Assembly: GCA_002327525.1 (NCBI GenBank)
Contig: DCWG01000039.1
Span: 1 to 21,131 of the forward strand
Source of the DNA: Gammaproteobacteria bacterium UBA2168
GTDB lineage: Bacteria > Pseudomonadota > Gammaproteobacteria > Pseudomonadales > Azotimanducaceae
DNA length: 21,131 nucleotides
Direction of reading: 5' to 3'
Shown: piece by piece, positions 8,660-16,768 of the stretch
Numbering within the stretch: position 1 is the stretch's first letter
How the letters are laid out: every line of letters starts with the position of its first letter
Position numbers and translations under genes: made by a program
Notes under the pieces: generated by a model
The model's database searches: none
What the model was told of the DNA's origin: nothing
The model's input: the letters and a program-made list of their open reading frames with translations, nothing else

Positions 8660-9865
8660 ATGGAAAGTTCGGAACCTCGAATAACGTACGCAGATCGCCT
8701 CGATTCCATCAGCCCGTTTCGGGTGATGGAGTTGATGGAGCGGGCCCAGTACTGGGAAGCCCGTGGGCGTAGCGTGGTGCACTTCGAAGTGGGCGAGCCT
8801 GACTTCAATACCGCGGCACCCATCATCGAGGCTGGCAAACGGGCGCTGGATGAGGGTTACACCAAGTACACGAATGCCGTCGGTGCGACGGAACTCAGAG
8901 AAGCCATCGCCGCGTACTACGCAACCCTCGGCGCGAGTGTCGATGCTGATCGCATCGTGGTTACCGCGGGCGCCAGTGGCGGGCTGCTGCTGCTCGCGGC
9001 GTTGTTGATGAATCCCGGTGATGAGTTGCTGATCACGGATCCGGGTTATCCCTGCAACGAGGTTTTCGTGCGTCTGGCATGTGGCGAACCGCGGCGCATT
9101 GCGCTCGATTCCGACAGTGGCTATCAACTGAGTGCCGATCTCGTACGGGCGCACTGGGAGAAATCCACCCGTGCGTTGCTCGTCGCCTCTCCTGCCAACC
9201 CGACGGGTGCGGTAATGGACGCGAAACACCTCCGGGACCTCGTAGAGACGACACATGGCCTGGGTGGGAGCTTCGTTCTCGATGAAATATATCAGGGCCT
9301 CACCTACGCTAAAGCGCCGGGGTACAGCACAGGGCTTGCGGTTCACGGCGATATCGTGGTGCTGAACAGTTTTTCCAAGTACTTTGGAATGACCGGGTGG
9401 CGGCTGGGCTGGCTGGTGGTCCCGGAGGCCTTCGTTGATGGCCTGACCCGGCTTGCACAGAATCTCTTCATCTCTCCTTCGAGCATCGCTCAAAGAGCGG
9501 CGTTGGCGGCGTTCTCGGAAGAGGCCATGTGCATCCACGAAGAGCGCCGGCAGCGCTTCGATGCCCGGCGGGGTCTATTGCTTGAGGGCTTGCGTGAACT
9601 TGGATTCCGTGTGCCGGTGGAACCGGCGGGTGCCTTCTACATCTATGCAGATATCTCTGGCCTCGGGGTGCCCGAGAGTGGCAACAGCTACGCGTTCTGT
9701 CGGCGCCTGATCGATGAGTATCAGGTGGCTGTCACCCCGGGCAACGACTTCGGTGATGTGCAAGCCAGGCGGTTCGTACGCTTTGCCTACACGACGGATG
9801 AGGCTTCCATTCGTGAGGGGTTGGTACGCATTGGGAGAGCGTGTGACCAGTGGGCGAGGGGATGA
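8660..9865 (+). CDS. pyridoxal-phosphate aminotransferase, class I/II
   Basis: This is a fold-type I aminotransferase of the aspartate/alanine-like family. From the ATG at 8660 the product is 401 residues. It shows the N-terminal GEPDFNTAAPI, the block ASPANPTGAVMD, the VLDEIYQGLTY aspartate/tyrosine region, the PLP lysine in SFSKYFGMTGWRLGW (about Lys240) and the C-terminal RFVRFAYTT arginine. The amino-acid substrate cannot be assigned. The open frame reaches back to 8444 but that would run into dksA; an ATG at 8633 is also possible. The chosen start gives a family-like N-terminus (RITYADRLDSISPFRVMEL). It is divergent from dksA and ends in an ATGA overlap with sfsA. I recall an aminotransferase beside dksA in Pseudomonas (PA4722), so the linkage appears old. 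Confidence 0.9.
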   Translation: MESSEPRITYADRLDSISPFRVMELMERAQYWEARGRSVVHFEVGEPDFNTAAPIIEAGKRALDEGYTKYTNAVGATELREAIAAYYATLGASVDADRIVVTAGASGGLLLLAALLMNPGDELLITDPGYPCNEVFVRLACGEPRRIALDSDSGYQLSADLVRAHWEKSTRALLVASPANPTGAVMDAKHLRDLVETTHGLGGSFVLDEIYQGLTYAKAPGYSTGLAVHGDIVVLNSFSKYFGMTGWRLGWLVVPEAFVDGLTRLAQNLFISPSSIAQRAALAAFSEEAMCIHEERRQRFDARRGLLLEGLRELGFRVPVEPAGAFYIYADISGLGVPESGNSYAFCRRLIDEYQVAVTPGNDFGDVQARRFVRFAYTTDEASIREGLVRIGRACDQWARG

Positions 9866-10575
9866 TATTCGACCCACCCTTCATTCCCGCTACGCTGCTG
9901 TGTCGATACAAACGGTTTCTCGCCGATGTTCGCTTCCGGGACGGCGTGATTGTGACGGCGCACTGTCCTAACACGGGTACGATGCTCGGCTGTACCGAAC
10001 CGGGAAGCGATGCCTGGGTATCGGTTTCCGACAACGCGAAGCGCAAATACCCGCATACGCTGGAGATCGTCAGAGCACGAACGGGATTGGTGGGCGTGAA
10101 CACGGCTCGAGCCAATCGGATCATTGAACAGGCGCTGAAGGCCGGTGCCATTCGCCAGCTCACGGATTACCCCGAGCTCCGGCGCGAGGTGGCGGTGCCC
10201 GATGAGAAAGGGCGTTTCGATTTTCTTTTGGATGGGCGCGGCGATGGCCGTTGCTACGTCGAGGTGAAGAGTATGACCCTCGCCTTAGAGGATGGGCGCG
10301 GAGCGTTTCCAGACGCGGTTAGCGAGCGCGCGTCACGCCACGTGCGGGCGCTGGCGCGACAGGTCGAAGCAGGCCACAGGGGCGTTCTGTTGTTCTGTGT
10401 TCAGCACACAGGCATAAGCTATGCCACCCTCGCCGATGAAATTGATGCTGCATACGGAGAATCCGTGCGCGGTGCCGTGGCGGCCGGCGTGGAAGTATTG
10501 GCCTATGGGTGTGACGTCGCACCCACGGGTATAGCGCTGTGTGAAGAACTCGAGGTGCGGCTCGCAAAACGCTAG
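9862..10575 (+). CDS. sfsA: SfsA family protein (sugar fermentation stimulation protein)
   Basis: The 237-residue product matches E. coli SfsA along its length. It begins MIFDPPFIPATLLCRYKRF against the E. coli MEFSPPLQ start and has HCPNTGTMLGC, DNAKRKYPHT, VNTARANRI, the nuclease-like RFDFLL and CYVEVKSMTL, and FPDAVSERASRH. SfsA was named for stimulating maltose metabolism in E. coli, and its fold suggests a DNA-binding or nuclease-like role; its true function is unsettled. I chose the ATG at 9862 by homology and because it overlaps the aminotransferase stop (ATGA), implying coupling. A GTG at 9850 is an alternative. In E. coli sfsA also neighbours dksA. The stop overlaps that of the convergent kinase gene. 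Confidence 0.93.
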   Translation: MIFDPPFIPATLLCRYKRFLADVRFRDGVIVTAHCPNTGTMLGCTEPGSDAWVSVSDNAKRKYPHTLEIVRARTGLVGVNTARANRIIEQALKAGAIRQLTDYPELRREVAVPDEKGRFDFLLDGRGDGRCYVEVKSMTLALEDGRGAFPDAVSERASRHVRALARQVEAGHRGVLLFCVQHTGISYATLADEIDAAYGESVRGAVAAGVEVLAYGCDVAPTGIALCEELEVRLAKR

Positions 10576-11564
10576 TCGCCGAATTGTGTGGCCAGGCGCG
10601 CATAGTCAGCCACGCGCGGCAGACGCGCGCCGTAACGCTGAACCAGCTGCGCGGCGGCGTAGTTACCAAAGCGGGCGGCCCGGGCAGGCTCGGTGCCACG
10701 GGTCCAGGCAGCCAGACAGGCGCCCGCGTAGATGTCTCCGGCGCCATTGGTATCGACCGCTGGGACGGAGTAGCCCTCGACCACCTCCACGTGACCGGTC
10801 TGCGATACGCAAAGGCTGCCGCGCGCCCCGAGAGTAATGTTGCACGAGTGGGCGATATCCTTCAGTTCGGCGATGGCGACGTCCAGCCTATCGGTACCCG
10901 CCCAGGTTAGCGCCTCCTCTTCGTTGCAGAACAGGTGCGTCACACCGTTGCCGAGAATGCGGGCGAGATTGTCGTGGAAGAACTCCACCATGGAAGGATC
11001 AGATAGCGTAACCGCCGTGTGCACATGGTTGTCTTCGGCGAGTTCACGGCATTGCACAGCGGCCTCCAGGCTGGTGGGTGAGGAACTGAGATAGCCTTCG
11101 ACGTAGAAGTAGCGCGAGGTGGCGAGTGCGGCTTCATCGATTTCCGCGGGACTCAGGGCGCTGGAGATGCCGAGATAAGTATTCATGGTCCGCTCGGCGT
11201 CCCTGGTCACCATGATCAAACAGCGACCCGACTTGCCTTCGTTGGTGGCGGCGTTCTCGTTGGTGCAGATTCCGGCGCGAGCCAGATCCTCGAGAAAATG
11301 CCGGCCCGTCGCATCGTTCGTGACTTTGCACGAATAATAGGCATTGGCGCCAAAGCCCTGCACGGCGTAGACCGTATTCGCTGCGGAACCCCCGCTCATA
11401 CGCTCCGGTTCGCTGTGATCGAGGTCGGCAATGAGCGTGTCGAGGTGTGCTTCCTCGACCAGAGTCATATGGCCCTTGGCGATCCCGTGACTGGTGAGGA
11501 AGCTGTCTTCCACGTTGTGCACTTCATCCACGAGGGCGTTGCCCAACGCATACACGTCATACAT
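10572..11564 (-). CDS. PfkB-family carbohydrate/adenosine kinase
   Basis: This is a ribokinase-fold kinase of 330 residues. It has the N-terminal substrate motif GNALVDEV (8-15), the glycine pair in SGGSAANTV (57-65), and the C-terminal anion-hole signature DTNGAGD (271-277) whose last aspartate is the catalytic base. Related gammaproteobacterial proteins are usually labelled adenosine kinase, but the sequence alone does not separate adenosine from other nucleosides or sugars. I chose the ATG at 11564 because AAAGGA lies 7 nt upstream; the extra 11 residues of the longer frame have no support. It follows hemL by 29 bp and its stop codon overlaps that of sfsA on the other strand. A second nucleoside-salvage kinase in the window besides the deoxynucleoside kinase. 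Confidence 0.88.
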   Translation of the reverse strand: MYDVYALGNALVDEVHNVEDSFLTSHGIAKGHMTLVEEAHLDTLIADLDHSEPERMSGGSAANTVYAVQGFGANAYYSCKVTNDATGRHFLEDLARAGICTNENAATNEGKSGRCLIMVTRDAERTMNTYLGISSALSPAEIDEAALATSRYFYVEGYLSSSPTSLEAAVQCRELAEDNHVHTAVTLSDPSMVEFFHDNLARILGNGVTHLFCNEEEALTWAGTDRLDVAIAELKDIAHSCNITLGARGSLCVSQTGHVEVVEGYSVPAVDTNGAGDIYAGACLAAWTRGTEPARAARFGNYAAAQLVQRYGARLPRVADYARLATQFGD

Positions 11565-11593
11565 GAGCGGTCCTTTGACTGTTCTCGTCGGGT

Positions 11594-12877
11594 TCACAGG
11601 GTGGCGAAAGCGCGATCCGCTGCTTCCAGTGTGGTACTGAGCACCTCGTCACTGTGCGCGCTGCTCAAGAAACCCGCCTCGAACGCACTGGGAGCGAGGT
11701 ACACACCCTCATCCAGCATGGCATGAAAGAAGCGGTTGAACGCATCGATATTGCAGTTGGCCACGTGATCGAAGCTGGTCACCTCACCGGGTGCGTCGAA
11801 GAACAGGCTGAACATACCGCACACCTTGTTCAGGGTGAGGTTTATGCCGTGTTTGGCGGCAAGATCGGCGAACCCGTTCACAAGATGTTCTGTTTGCTGC
11901 TCCAGCCGTTGGTAAAAAGGCTCATCCAGTGCGTTCAGCATGGCGAGACCTGCGGCTACGGCCAGTGGATTGCCGGACAGCGTTCCTGCCTGATAGACCC
12001 CACCGACCGGGGCAATGTGATCCATGATGTCGCCCCGACCGCCAAAAGCACCGACCGGTAGACCACCACCAATGATCTTGCCAAGCGTCGTCAGATCGGG
12101 GGTCACCCCGTAGCGCTGCTGCGCACCGCCGCGGGCGACACGAAATCCCGTCATGACCTCGTCGAAAATGAGCACGCATCCGTCTCGATCGGTGATTTCG
12201 CGCAAGCCCTGCAGAAAACCCGGAACGGGTGGAATGCAGCCCATGTTGCCGGCTACTGGTTCGAGAATCACCGCGGCGATTTGACCAGCATACGAGTCGA
12301 AGGCGCCGCGGACAGCGTCGATGTCATTGAAGGGCAGGGTAAGTGTGTTTGCCGCCACCGCTTCTGGCACGCCCGGAGAGTTCGGGATGCCGAGCGTGAG
12401 AACCCCGGAACCGGCCTTGACCAGCAGAGAGTCGGAGTGCCCGTGGTAACAGCCGTTGAATTTAAGTATCAAATCGCGACCCGTGAATCCCCGGGCCAGG
12501 CGGATGGCGGACATGGTCGCCTCCGTGCCGGAATTGACCATCCGAACGCGCTCGATGCCCGGCACCATGTCGATTACCAACTCTGCCAGATCCACTTCCT
12601 GGGCGGTGGGTGCGCCGAATCCGAGCGCGGCCTGCGCCTGACCGATCACGGCGTCTACGACCGCGCGATTGGCATGGCCGAGAATCATGGGACCCCAAGA
12701 GCCGACATAGTCGATGTAGCGGTTGCCGTCCACGTCTCGTAAATGGGCGCCTTCGCCTGCGTTGAAGAATACCGGTGTACCACCCACGCCCTTGAAAGCG
12801 CGTACGGGTGAGTTGACGCCGCCGGGGATGGAGCGCTGGGCTCGGTCGAACAGCTCGGAAGAAGTATCGCGTTGCAT
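11594..12877 (-). CDS. hemL: glutamate-1-semialdehyde 2,1-aminomutase
   Basis: HemL converts glutamate-1-semialdehyde to 5-aminolevulinate, the committed step of C5-pathway tetrapyrrole synthesis. The 427-residue protein is the family length (E. coli 426). It shows [17 protein letters not shown] at the start, [16 protein letters not shown] (115-130), [18 protein letters not shown], the [10 protein letters not shown] aspartate, and the PLP lysine Lys267 in [18 protein letters not shown]. The ATG at 12877 overlaps the hemJ stop by one base (TAATG) and has no good Shine-Dalgarno of its own, so it may depend on reinitiation by ribosomes finishing hemJ. Very secure. Confidence 0.98.
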   Translation of the reverse strand: MQRDTSSELFDRAQRSIPGGVNSPVRAFKGVGGTPVFFNAGEGAHLRDVDGNRYIDYVGSWGPMILGHANRAVVDAVIGQAQAALGFGAPTAQEVDLAELVIDMVPGIERVRMVNSGTEATMSAIRLARGFTGRDLILKFNGCYHGHSDSLLVKAGSGVLTLGIPNSPGVPEAVAANTLTLPFNDIDAVRGAFDSYAGQIAAVILEPVAGNMGCIPPVPGFLQGLREITDRDGCVLIFDEVMTGFRVARGGAQQRYGVTPDLTTLGKIIGGGLPVGAFGGRGDIMDHIAPVGGVYQAGTLSGNPLAVAAGLAMLNALDEPFYQRLEQQTEHLVNGFADLAAKHGINLTLNKVCGMFSLFFDAPGEVTSFDHVANCNIDAFNRFFHAMLDEGVYLAPSAFEAGFLSSAHSDEVLSTTLEAADRAFATL

Positions 12878-13308
12878 TAGAAGGGTTTTACCACTGCCAG
12901 GATGACGATGAGTATAAGCAACAGCGAAGGGACTTCGTTGACGATACGGAAGAACTTCTCACCGTTGGGATTTTCGTTGCCGGTGAAGCGCCTGATGGTG
13001 ACACCGCAGAAGTGGTGAAAACCGAGCAGCGCGACCACCAGCGCGATCTTTGTCCACAGCCATACACAGGCCCCGTAAGACTGCCACGTGAGCACCATCA
13101 GCCAGATGCCGAGTACAAGCGAGGCGATCATGGACGGTCGCATGATGATGCGATAGAGCTTCGATTCCATTACCTCGAACCGATCCCGGCTGATCTGATC
13201 CTCGGAGGCGGCGTGGTACACGAATAGGCGCGGCAGGTAAAAAATACCCGCGAACCAGCAGACCACGCCGATGATGTGAAGTGCCTTAATCCAGAGATAC
13301 AACGTCAT
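12877..13308 (-). CDS. hemJ: protoporphyrinogen IX oxidase HemJ (CopD-like membrane protein)
   Basis: HemJ oxidises protoporphyrinogen IX to protoporphyrin IX, the penultimate step of haem synthesis, in the inner membrane. The 143-residue protein has the typical length and about four membrane helices. Family residues are visible: [14 protein letters not shown] with His11, [10 protein letters not shown] with Arg27, a lysine in WLWTKIALV, and the C-terminal [20 protein letters not shown]. It lies between clc (6-bp gap) and hemL (1-bp overlap), so two haem enzymes are co-expressed. No HemG or HemY gene is seen here, and HemJ would serve as the oxygen-flexible oxidase. Confidence 0.92.
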   Translation of the reverse strand: MTLYLWIKALHIIGVVCWFAGIFYLPRLFVYHAASEDQISRDRFEVMESKLYRIIMRPSMIASLVLGIWLMVLTWQSYGACVWLWTKIALVVALLGFHHFCGVTIRRFTGNENPNGEKFFRIVNEVPSLLLILIVILAVVKPF

Positions 13309-13314
13309 ATTGCG

Positions 13315-15030
13315 TTATCCGACTTGTGAAAAGTTGTCGATGTCCTCCTGGGTGACCACGCCGAGCACCGGTGCGATCAGGGGTGCGGTCGTGCGCCGTA
13401 TGCACAACGCTTCCGCACTGCCGCTGTTCAACAACTCCTGTGCCTCGGCGAGCGTGGCCCGGGAATCGATACTCGCGATGTCCTTACGCATGCCGGGCAT
13501 CTGCAGCAGATGAATCTCCTCGACGGCCGGCCGATCTTCCAGGAAGGCGCGCAAGTCTGCCGCGTTGAGCGCGCAGCGTAAATCCCCGGCATCCCCTTGG
13601 ACAACGATCCAGCGCGGATTGTCGAGCAGCGCCTCGTGTGCATCTTCGCGGTTTACGGTGGATGCAAGGTGGGTGAAGTCGCGGTTCATGATGGAAGTGA
13701 CCCCGGCGCGTTGCAGAAATTGAGTAACCGGGCCGGGCGGGTACTGCAAACCGAGTGTGTTGAGCATGGAGATAAACACCGAACGCTGACCGAAGACCTC
13801 ACTGGTGATCAGCGTGGCTACGACGATGATGAGCATCGCCGCCGGAATGATGCTGGGAGTTGCCGTCATCTCGAGAATGGCCATCAGGGCTGCCAGTGGT
13901 GCCTGGAGTACCGCAGCCATCATGGCGGTCATGCCTAGAATCACGTAAAGCGCGATGTTGCCGGGCTCGCCGGAGAGCGGGGCACTCAGCGTTGCAACCA
14001 CCGCACCCACGGCGGCGCCGATCACCATCGTGGGGCCGATGAGGCCCACGGGTAGCCCGAGGCCCACGGCGGCGGCGTTTGAAATCGATTTCAGAACGAC
14101 GACCGCGACCAGCGTCCAGAAAGCCACTTCTCCGACCATGGCCGCGTTCACGGTGTCATAGCCAATGCCCATGATCTCGGGTACGGCCATTCCGCCGACC
14201 CCGGTAATCGCACCCGCCAGCACCGCGCGCACCCAGAATGGCCAGTGCCGCAGCCTGGCAAACTGCTGCACTGAGACGATGAAGCCGGCTGCCACGACAC
14301 CGATCACCAGTCCGGCGAGGATGATGAAAGGCAGTTCGCCCAGATCCACACCGTCTATGTTGGGCACGAAGAAAGCGGGCGCGTTGCCGAGAAAGGCATG
14401 CGTGAGAAAGGTGGAGGTGACGGCGGCGATGATTACGGGAATGAAGCTGGCGATGGCGTACTCCATCATCACCACTTCCATGGCGAAGATGACACCGGCG
14501 ATTGGGGTGTTGAAGGAACTCGCGATGGCGGCGGCAGTGCCGCACGCAACCAACGTGCGCATACTGTTGTTAGGTAGCTCGAAGGCCTGGCCGATCAGGC
14601 TGGCACTTGCCGCACCCAGGTGTACTGCCGGGCCTTCGCGTCCGCCAGACTGGCCGGTGACCAGCGCCGCGACGCCGCCCAGAAACTGAATGACGGCGTT
14701 CCTGAGCGGCAGATAACCCTGGTGACGGCTCAGTCGTTCCATGACGTGCACCACGCCGACCCGCCGCTCTGATGGCGATAGCGGACTGAGGATCGCTCCA
14801 AGCAGGGCAGCACCCGCGATGGGCAGCGCCAGGCGCTCAAGCACGTCCAGGCTCTCGAAATGTTCGCTGTGCTCCAGCGCGAGCCCCAGGCTGTAGTCGA
14901 CAATGGCCCGGAACAGCAGAATGAGGGTGCCGACGGCGAGTCCGGCGCCGACGGCGAGCAGGGAGAGTTGCGGCAGGGCTTCGGCGTGGGCGAGCTGACG
15001 CCGGAAGAAATCCAGGGACGGCGTTGGGAT
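13315..15030 (-). CDS. CLC-family anion channel/transporter with CBS domains; non-canonical start
   Basis: This is a CLC chloride channel or H+/Cl- exchanger followed by a C-terminal CBS pair (from about 13750 to the stop). The CLC core shows GREGP with the gating glutamate, SSFNTPIAGVIFAMEV, GLPVGLIGPTM and AAVLQAPLAALMAI. The usual GSGIPE is replaced by VGVVHV, and the proton-path glutamate (E. coli Glu203) is Val at 14473-14475. The first conventional start is GTG at 14844, but the frame stays open upstream to a TAG at 15073-15075 and encodes an evident first helix (LLAVGAGLAVGTLILLFRAI). No ATG, GTG or TTG occurs there. I end the gene at ATC 15030, which has AGAGGA 8 nt upstream; ATA at 15069 is the other option. 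The true start is unresolved. Confidence 0.85.
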   Translation of the reverse strand: MPTPSLDFFRRQLAHAEALPQLSLLAVGAGLAVGTLILLFRAIVDYSLGLALEHSEHFESLDVLERLALPIAGAALLGAILSPLSPSERRVGVVHVMERLSRHQGYLPLRNAVIQFLGGVAALVTGQSGGREGPAVHLGAASASLIGQAFELPNNSMRTLVACGTAAAIASSFNTPIAGVIFAMEVVMMEYAIASFIPVIIAAVTSTFLTHAFLGNAPAFFVPNIDGVDLGELPFIILAGLVIGVVAAGFIVSVQQFARLRHWPFWVRAVLAGAITGVGGMAVPEIMGIGYDTVNAAMVGEVAFWTLVAVVVLKSISNAAAVGLGLPVGLIGPTMVIGAAVGAVVATLSAPLSGEPGNIALYVILGMTAMMAAVLQAPLAALMAILEMTATPSIIPAAMLIIVVATLITSEVFGQRSVFISMLNTLGLQYPPGPVTQFLQRAGVTSIMNRDFTHLASTVNREDAHEALLDNPRWIVVQGDAGDLRCALNAADLRAFLEDRPAVEEIHLLQMPGMRKDIASIDSRATLAEAQELLNSGSAEALCIRRTTAPLIAPVLGVVTQEDIDNFSQVG

Positions 15031-15080
15031 GCGGTGATTCCTCTGCAGGACTGAGTCGGCGCGTAGTATAGGCTACCTCC
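15028..15080 (-). promoter_or_regulatory. two Shine-Dalgarno sequences before near-cognate CLC start codons
   Basis: On the minus strand GGAGGT (15080 to 15075) is followed after 5 nt by ATA at 15069. AGAGGA (15044 to 15039) is followed after 8 nt by ATC at 15030. Both codons are in frame with the CLC transporter, and no conventional start codon exists in any frame between 15080 and 14846. A TATACT, possibly a -10 box, also reads on the minus strand at 15071-15066, without a good -35. These elements are why the gene is extended beyond the GTG at 14844. Confidence 0.5.
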
Positions 15081-15119
15081 GTGATCGGAGCGCGCCGACA
15101 TGGCATTCGTGCCGGACCG

Positions 15120-15893
15120 ATGATTCGTGAAATGCGAGCCGTAGTTGTGCGATATTCCCGGCCCATGTCCTGGTTTTCTGACAAACGCTCCTCGACCGTG
15201 CGCATGACGGTGGTGCCGCATCGCGAATCGACGTGGCCGATGTTGGCTGGGTGGCTGGCGGCTGCACTCGCCATCGGTCTGCTCGCATTCTGGCTCGGTC
15301 GACGTCAGGCGGCCGTCGATCTCGATCACCTCGCTGCGTTGGAGGATCAACATCGAACTCTGCATGCGGAAGTGGAGGAAGCGCGCAATCAACTGGTTGA
15401 TCGGGAGCTTGCTTTTGACATCGACCGGCAGGCCTCCATCGCACTCCAGGAGACAATCAAGGAACTACGGGACGATGTGGCTGAGCTGCGCAAGGAGGTT
15501 GCGCTCTACAAGAGCCTCATGGCGCCATCGTCACTGGAGCGTGGACTACGGATCGCGGATTTTGAACTGACGCCAGCGGACCGGGATGGTGCGTACCAGT
15601 ACCGCCTGCTATTGACGCAGGTCGCACAGGCGAGAAACTGGGTGGAAGGCGGCGTGAAGGTGATGGTGGAAGGGAGTTCAGCGGAAAACGCGGGACAAGT
15701 GCTGTCGCTCACAGAACTCGGCCATGACGGCAAATATCCTCTGCCATACCGGTTTAGGTATTTTCAGGATCTGGCGGGTATAGTAGTACTGCCTGACGGG
15801 TTTCAGCCTGCCCGGGTCAGCATCACGGCAGACCCGAAGGGCAGAGGTAAGCTGCTGGAGCGGACATTCGAGTGGGAAGTGGCCCAGGATTGA
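15120..15893 (+). CDS. membrane-anchored coiled-coil protein (DUF6776-like)
   Basis: No enzyme motif is recognised. The protein has a short basic N-terminus, one membrane helix (WPMLAGWLAAALAIGLLAFW, about 15234-15293), then a heptad-rich coiled coil from LAALEDQHRTLHAE to ELRKEVALYKSLM (about 15330-15520). A compact C-terminal domain of roughly 120 residues follows. This resembles the DUF6776 proteins of gammaproteobacteria, from memory. The C-terminal part is probably periplasmic, given the N-in single-pass look. The start is uncertain: in-frame candidates are GTG 15081, ATG 15120, ATG 15132, ATG 15165 and ATG 15204, none with a good Shine-Dalgarno. It lies 51 bp before the bactofilin gene on the same strand, so a shared role in envelope or cell shape is plausible but inferred. 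Confidence 0.75.
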   Translation: MIREMRAVVVRYSRPMSWFSDKRSSTVRMTVVPHRESTWPMLAGWLAAALAIGLLAFWLGRRQAAVDLDHLAALEDQHRTLHAEVEEARNQLVDRELAFDIDRQASIALQETIKELRDDVAELRKEVALYKSLMAPSSLERGLRIADFELTPADRDGAYQYRLLLTQVAQARNWVEGGVKVMVEGSSAENAGQVLSLTELGHDGKYPLPYRFRYFQDLAGIVVLPDGFQPARVSITADPKGRGKLLERTFEWEVAQD

Positions 15894-15944
15894 CCGCGAT
15901 CCCCGGACAGCGTAATCCGGCAGAAAACCCCGGAGGAAGGGAAG

Positions 15945-16346
15945 ATGAAGAAATCTAGGCTCGAAAAGGGCGTTACGCTCATCGCTGCCCATACCCGTAT
16001 CACGGGAGATGTGGACTTCACGGATCAGCTGTACGTGAACGGCGCCATTATTGGCAATATCACCGCTAGTTCCGATGACAAGGCCGTGCTCGTCATCAGC
16101 GAGGACGGCTCCATCACGGGAGAAGTGCGTGTGCCCAAGGTCGTCGTAAACGGCACCGTAGAGGGCAACGTGTATGCCGGGGAGCGCGCTGAGCTCGCGC
16201 CGAAAGCTCGTGTGATCGGCACCGTATACTACAAGCTCATTGAAATGCAGCTCGGCGCGATGGTCGATGGCCAGATGGTGCATCAGGATGATCCCGGTGC
16301 CGAAGTACATCAGCTGCATGCTGACCCGTCCAGGGAATCGAGCTGA
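15945..16346 (+). CDS. bactofilin (polymer-forming cytoskeletal protein)
   Basis: Bactofilins polymerise without nucleotides into filaments that guide local cell-wall synthesis, stalks or polarity. The 133-residue protein has a central beta-helix of short repeats rich in G, V and T turns (TRITGDVDF, GAIIGNITAS, GSITGEVRV, GTVEGNVYA, ARVIGTVYY) spanning about 13-100. Short, probably disordered ends flank it. The start ATG has an excellent GGAGG 8 nt upstream. It follows the coiled-coil membrane protein by 51 bp and precedes erpA, which has its own promoter. A murein M23 peptidase and anmK lie nearby on the other strand; bactofilins act with M23 peptidases in several bacteria. Confidence 0.93.
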   Translation: MKKSRLEKGVTLIAAHTRITGDVDFTDQLYVNGAIIGNITASSDDKAVLVISEDGSITGEVRVPKVVVNGTVEGNVYAGERAELAPKARVIGTVYYKLIEMQLGAMVDGQMVHQDDPGAEVHQLHADPSRESS

Positions 16347-16357
16347 GGATCACGGGC

Positions 16358-16386
16358 TTGACCGCTGTTTGCACGATTTCGATAAT
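16358..16386 (+). promoter_or_regulatory. sigma-70 promoter for erpA
   Basis: TTGACC (16358-16363, 5 of 6 to consensus) and GATAAT (16381-16386, 5 of 6) are separated by exactly 17 bp. This predicts a transcript start near 16393, about 23 nt before the erpA ATG. It lies in the 69-bp gap after the bactofilin stop, so erpA can be expressed independently. No confident IscR site was identified. Confidence 0.7.
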
Positions 16387-16415
16387 CCACCGCCTTTAGT
16401 GCGTGGCCTCCTGAT

Positions 16416-16748
16416 ATGCTGCCCGACATCGTTTTTACCGAACGTGCCGCCGACAAGGTGCGCCGGTTGATCACCGCCGAAGGCGATGATGCGCTGAAGC
16501 TGCGCGTGTTCATTACGGGTGGCGGCTGCAGTGGATTTTCCTATGGCTTTACCTTTGACGATGCCGTGGCCGACGATGATGCCGTGGTGCTGCGCGAGGG
16601 CGTGACCATGGTTGTGGATGCACTCAGTTACCAGTATCTGCTCGGAGCAGAAGTGGACTACCAGGAAGGTCTGCAGGGCGCGGCTTTCGTCGTGAACAAT
16701 CCCAACGCGGCCGCCACCTGCGGCTGCGGTAACTCCTTTGCCATCTGA
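16416..16748 (+). CDS. erpA: iron-sulfur cluster insertion protein ErpA (A-type carrier)
   Basis: ErpA carries Fe-S clusters to target apoproteins and is essential for isoprenoid synthesis enzymes IspG/IspH in E. coli. The 110-residue product shows the A-type cysteines Cys38 in [12 protein letters not shown] and Cys102/Cys104 in CGCGNSF. The signature ending [16 protein letters not shown] favours ErpA over IscA or SufA, as does genomic isolation from isc or suf genes. No clear Shine-Dalgarno precedes the ATG at 16416. It ends 20 bp from the convergent anmK stop with no clear terminator between them. An erpA-anmK-peptidase-tyrS order is also found in Pseudomonas, as I recall. Confidence 0.96.
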   Translation: MLPDIVFTERAADKVRRLITAEGDDALKLRVFITGGGCSGFSYGFTFDDAVADDDAVVLREGVTMVVDALSYQYLLGAEVDYQEGLQGAAFVVNNPNAAATCGCGNSFAI

Positions 16749-16768
16749 GGCGATGCGGCGGCTGGGTC

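Noticed and set aside
8645..9538. 297-codon minus-strand frame opposite the aminotransferase
   Set aside because: Antisense shadow without family resemblance; the plus-strand aminotransferase is unambiguous.
15678..16319. 213-codon minus-strand frame opposite the bactofilin
   Set aside because: No motifs and it crosses two plus-strand genes. The bactofilin has a strong ribosome-binding site and family repeats.
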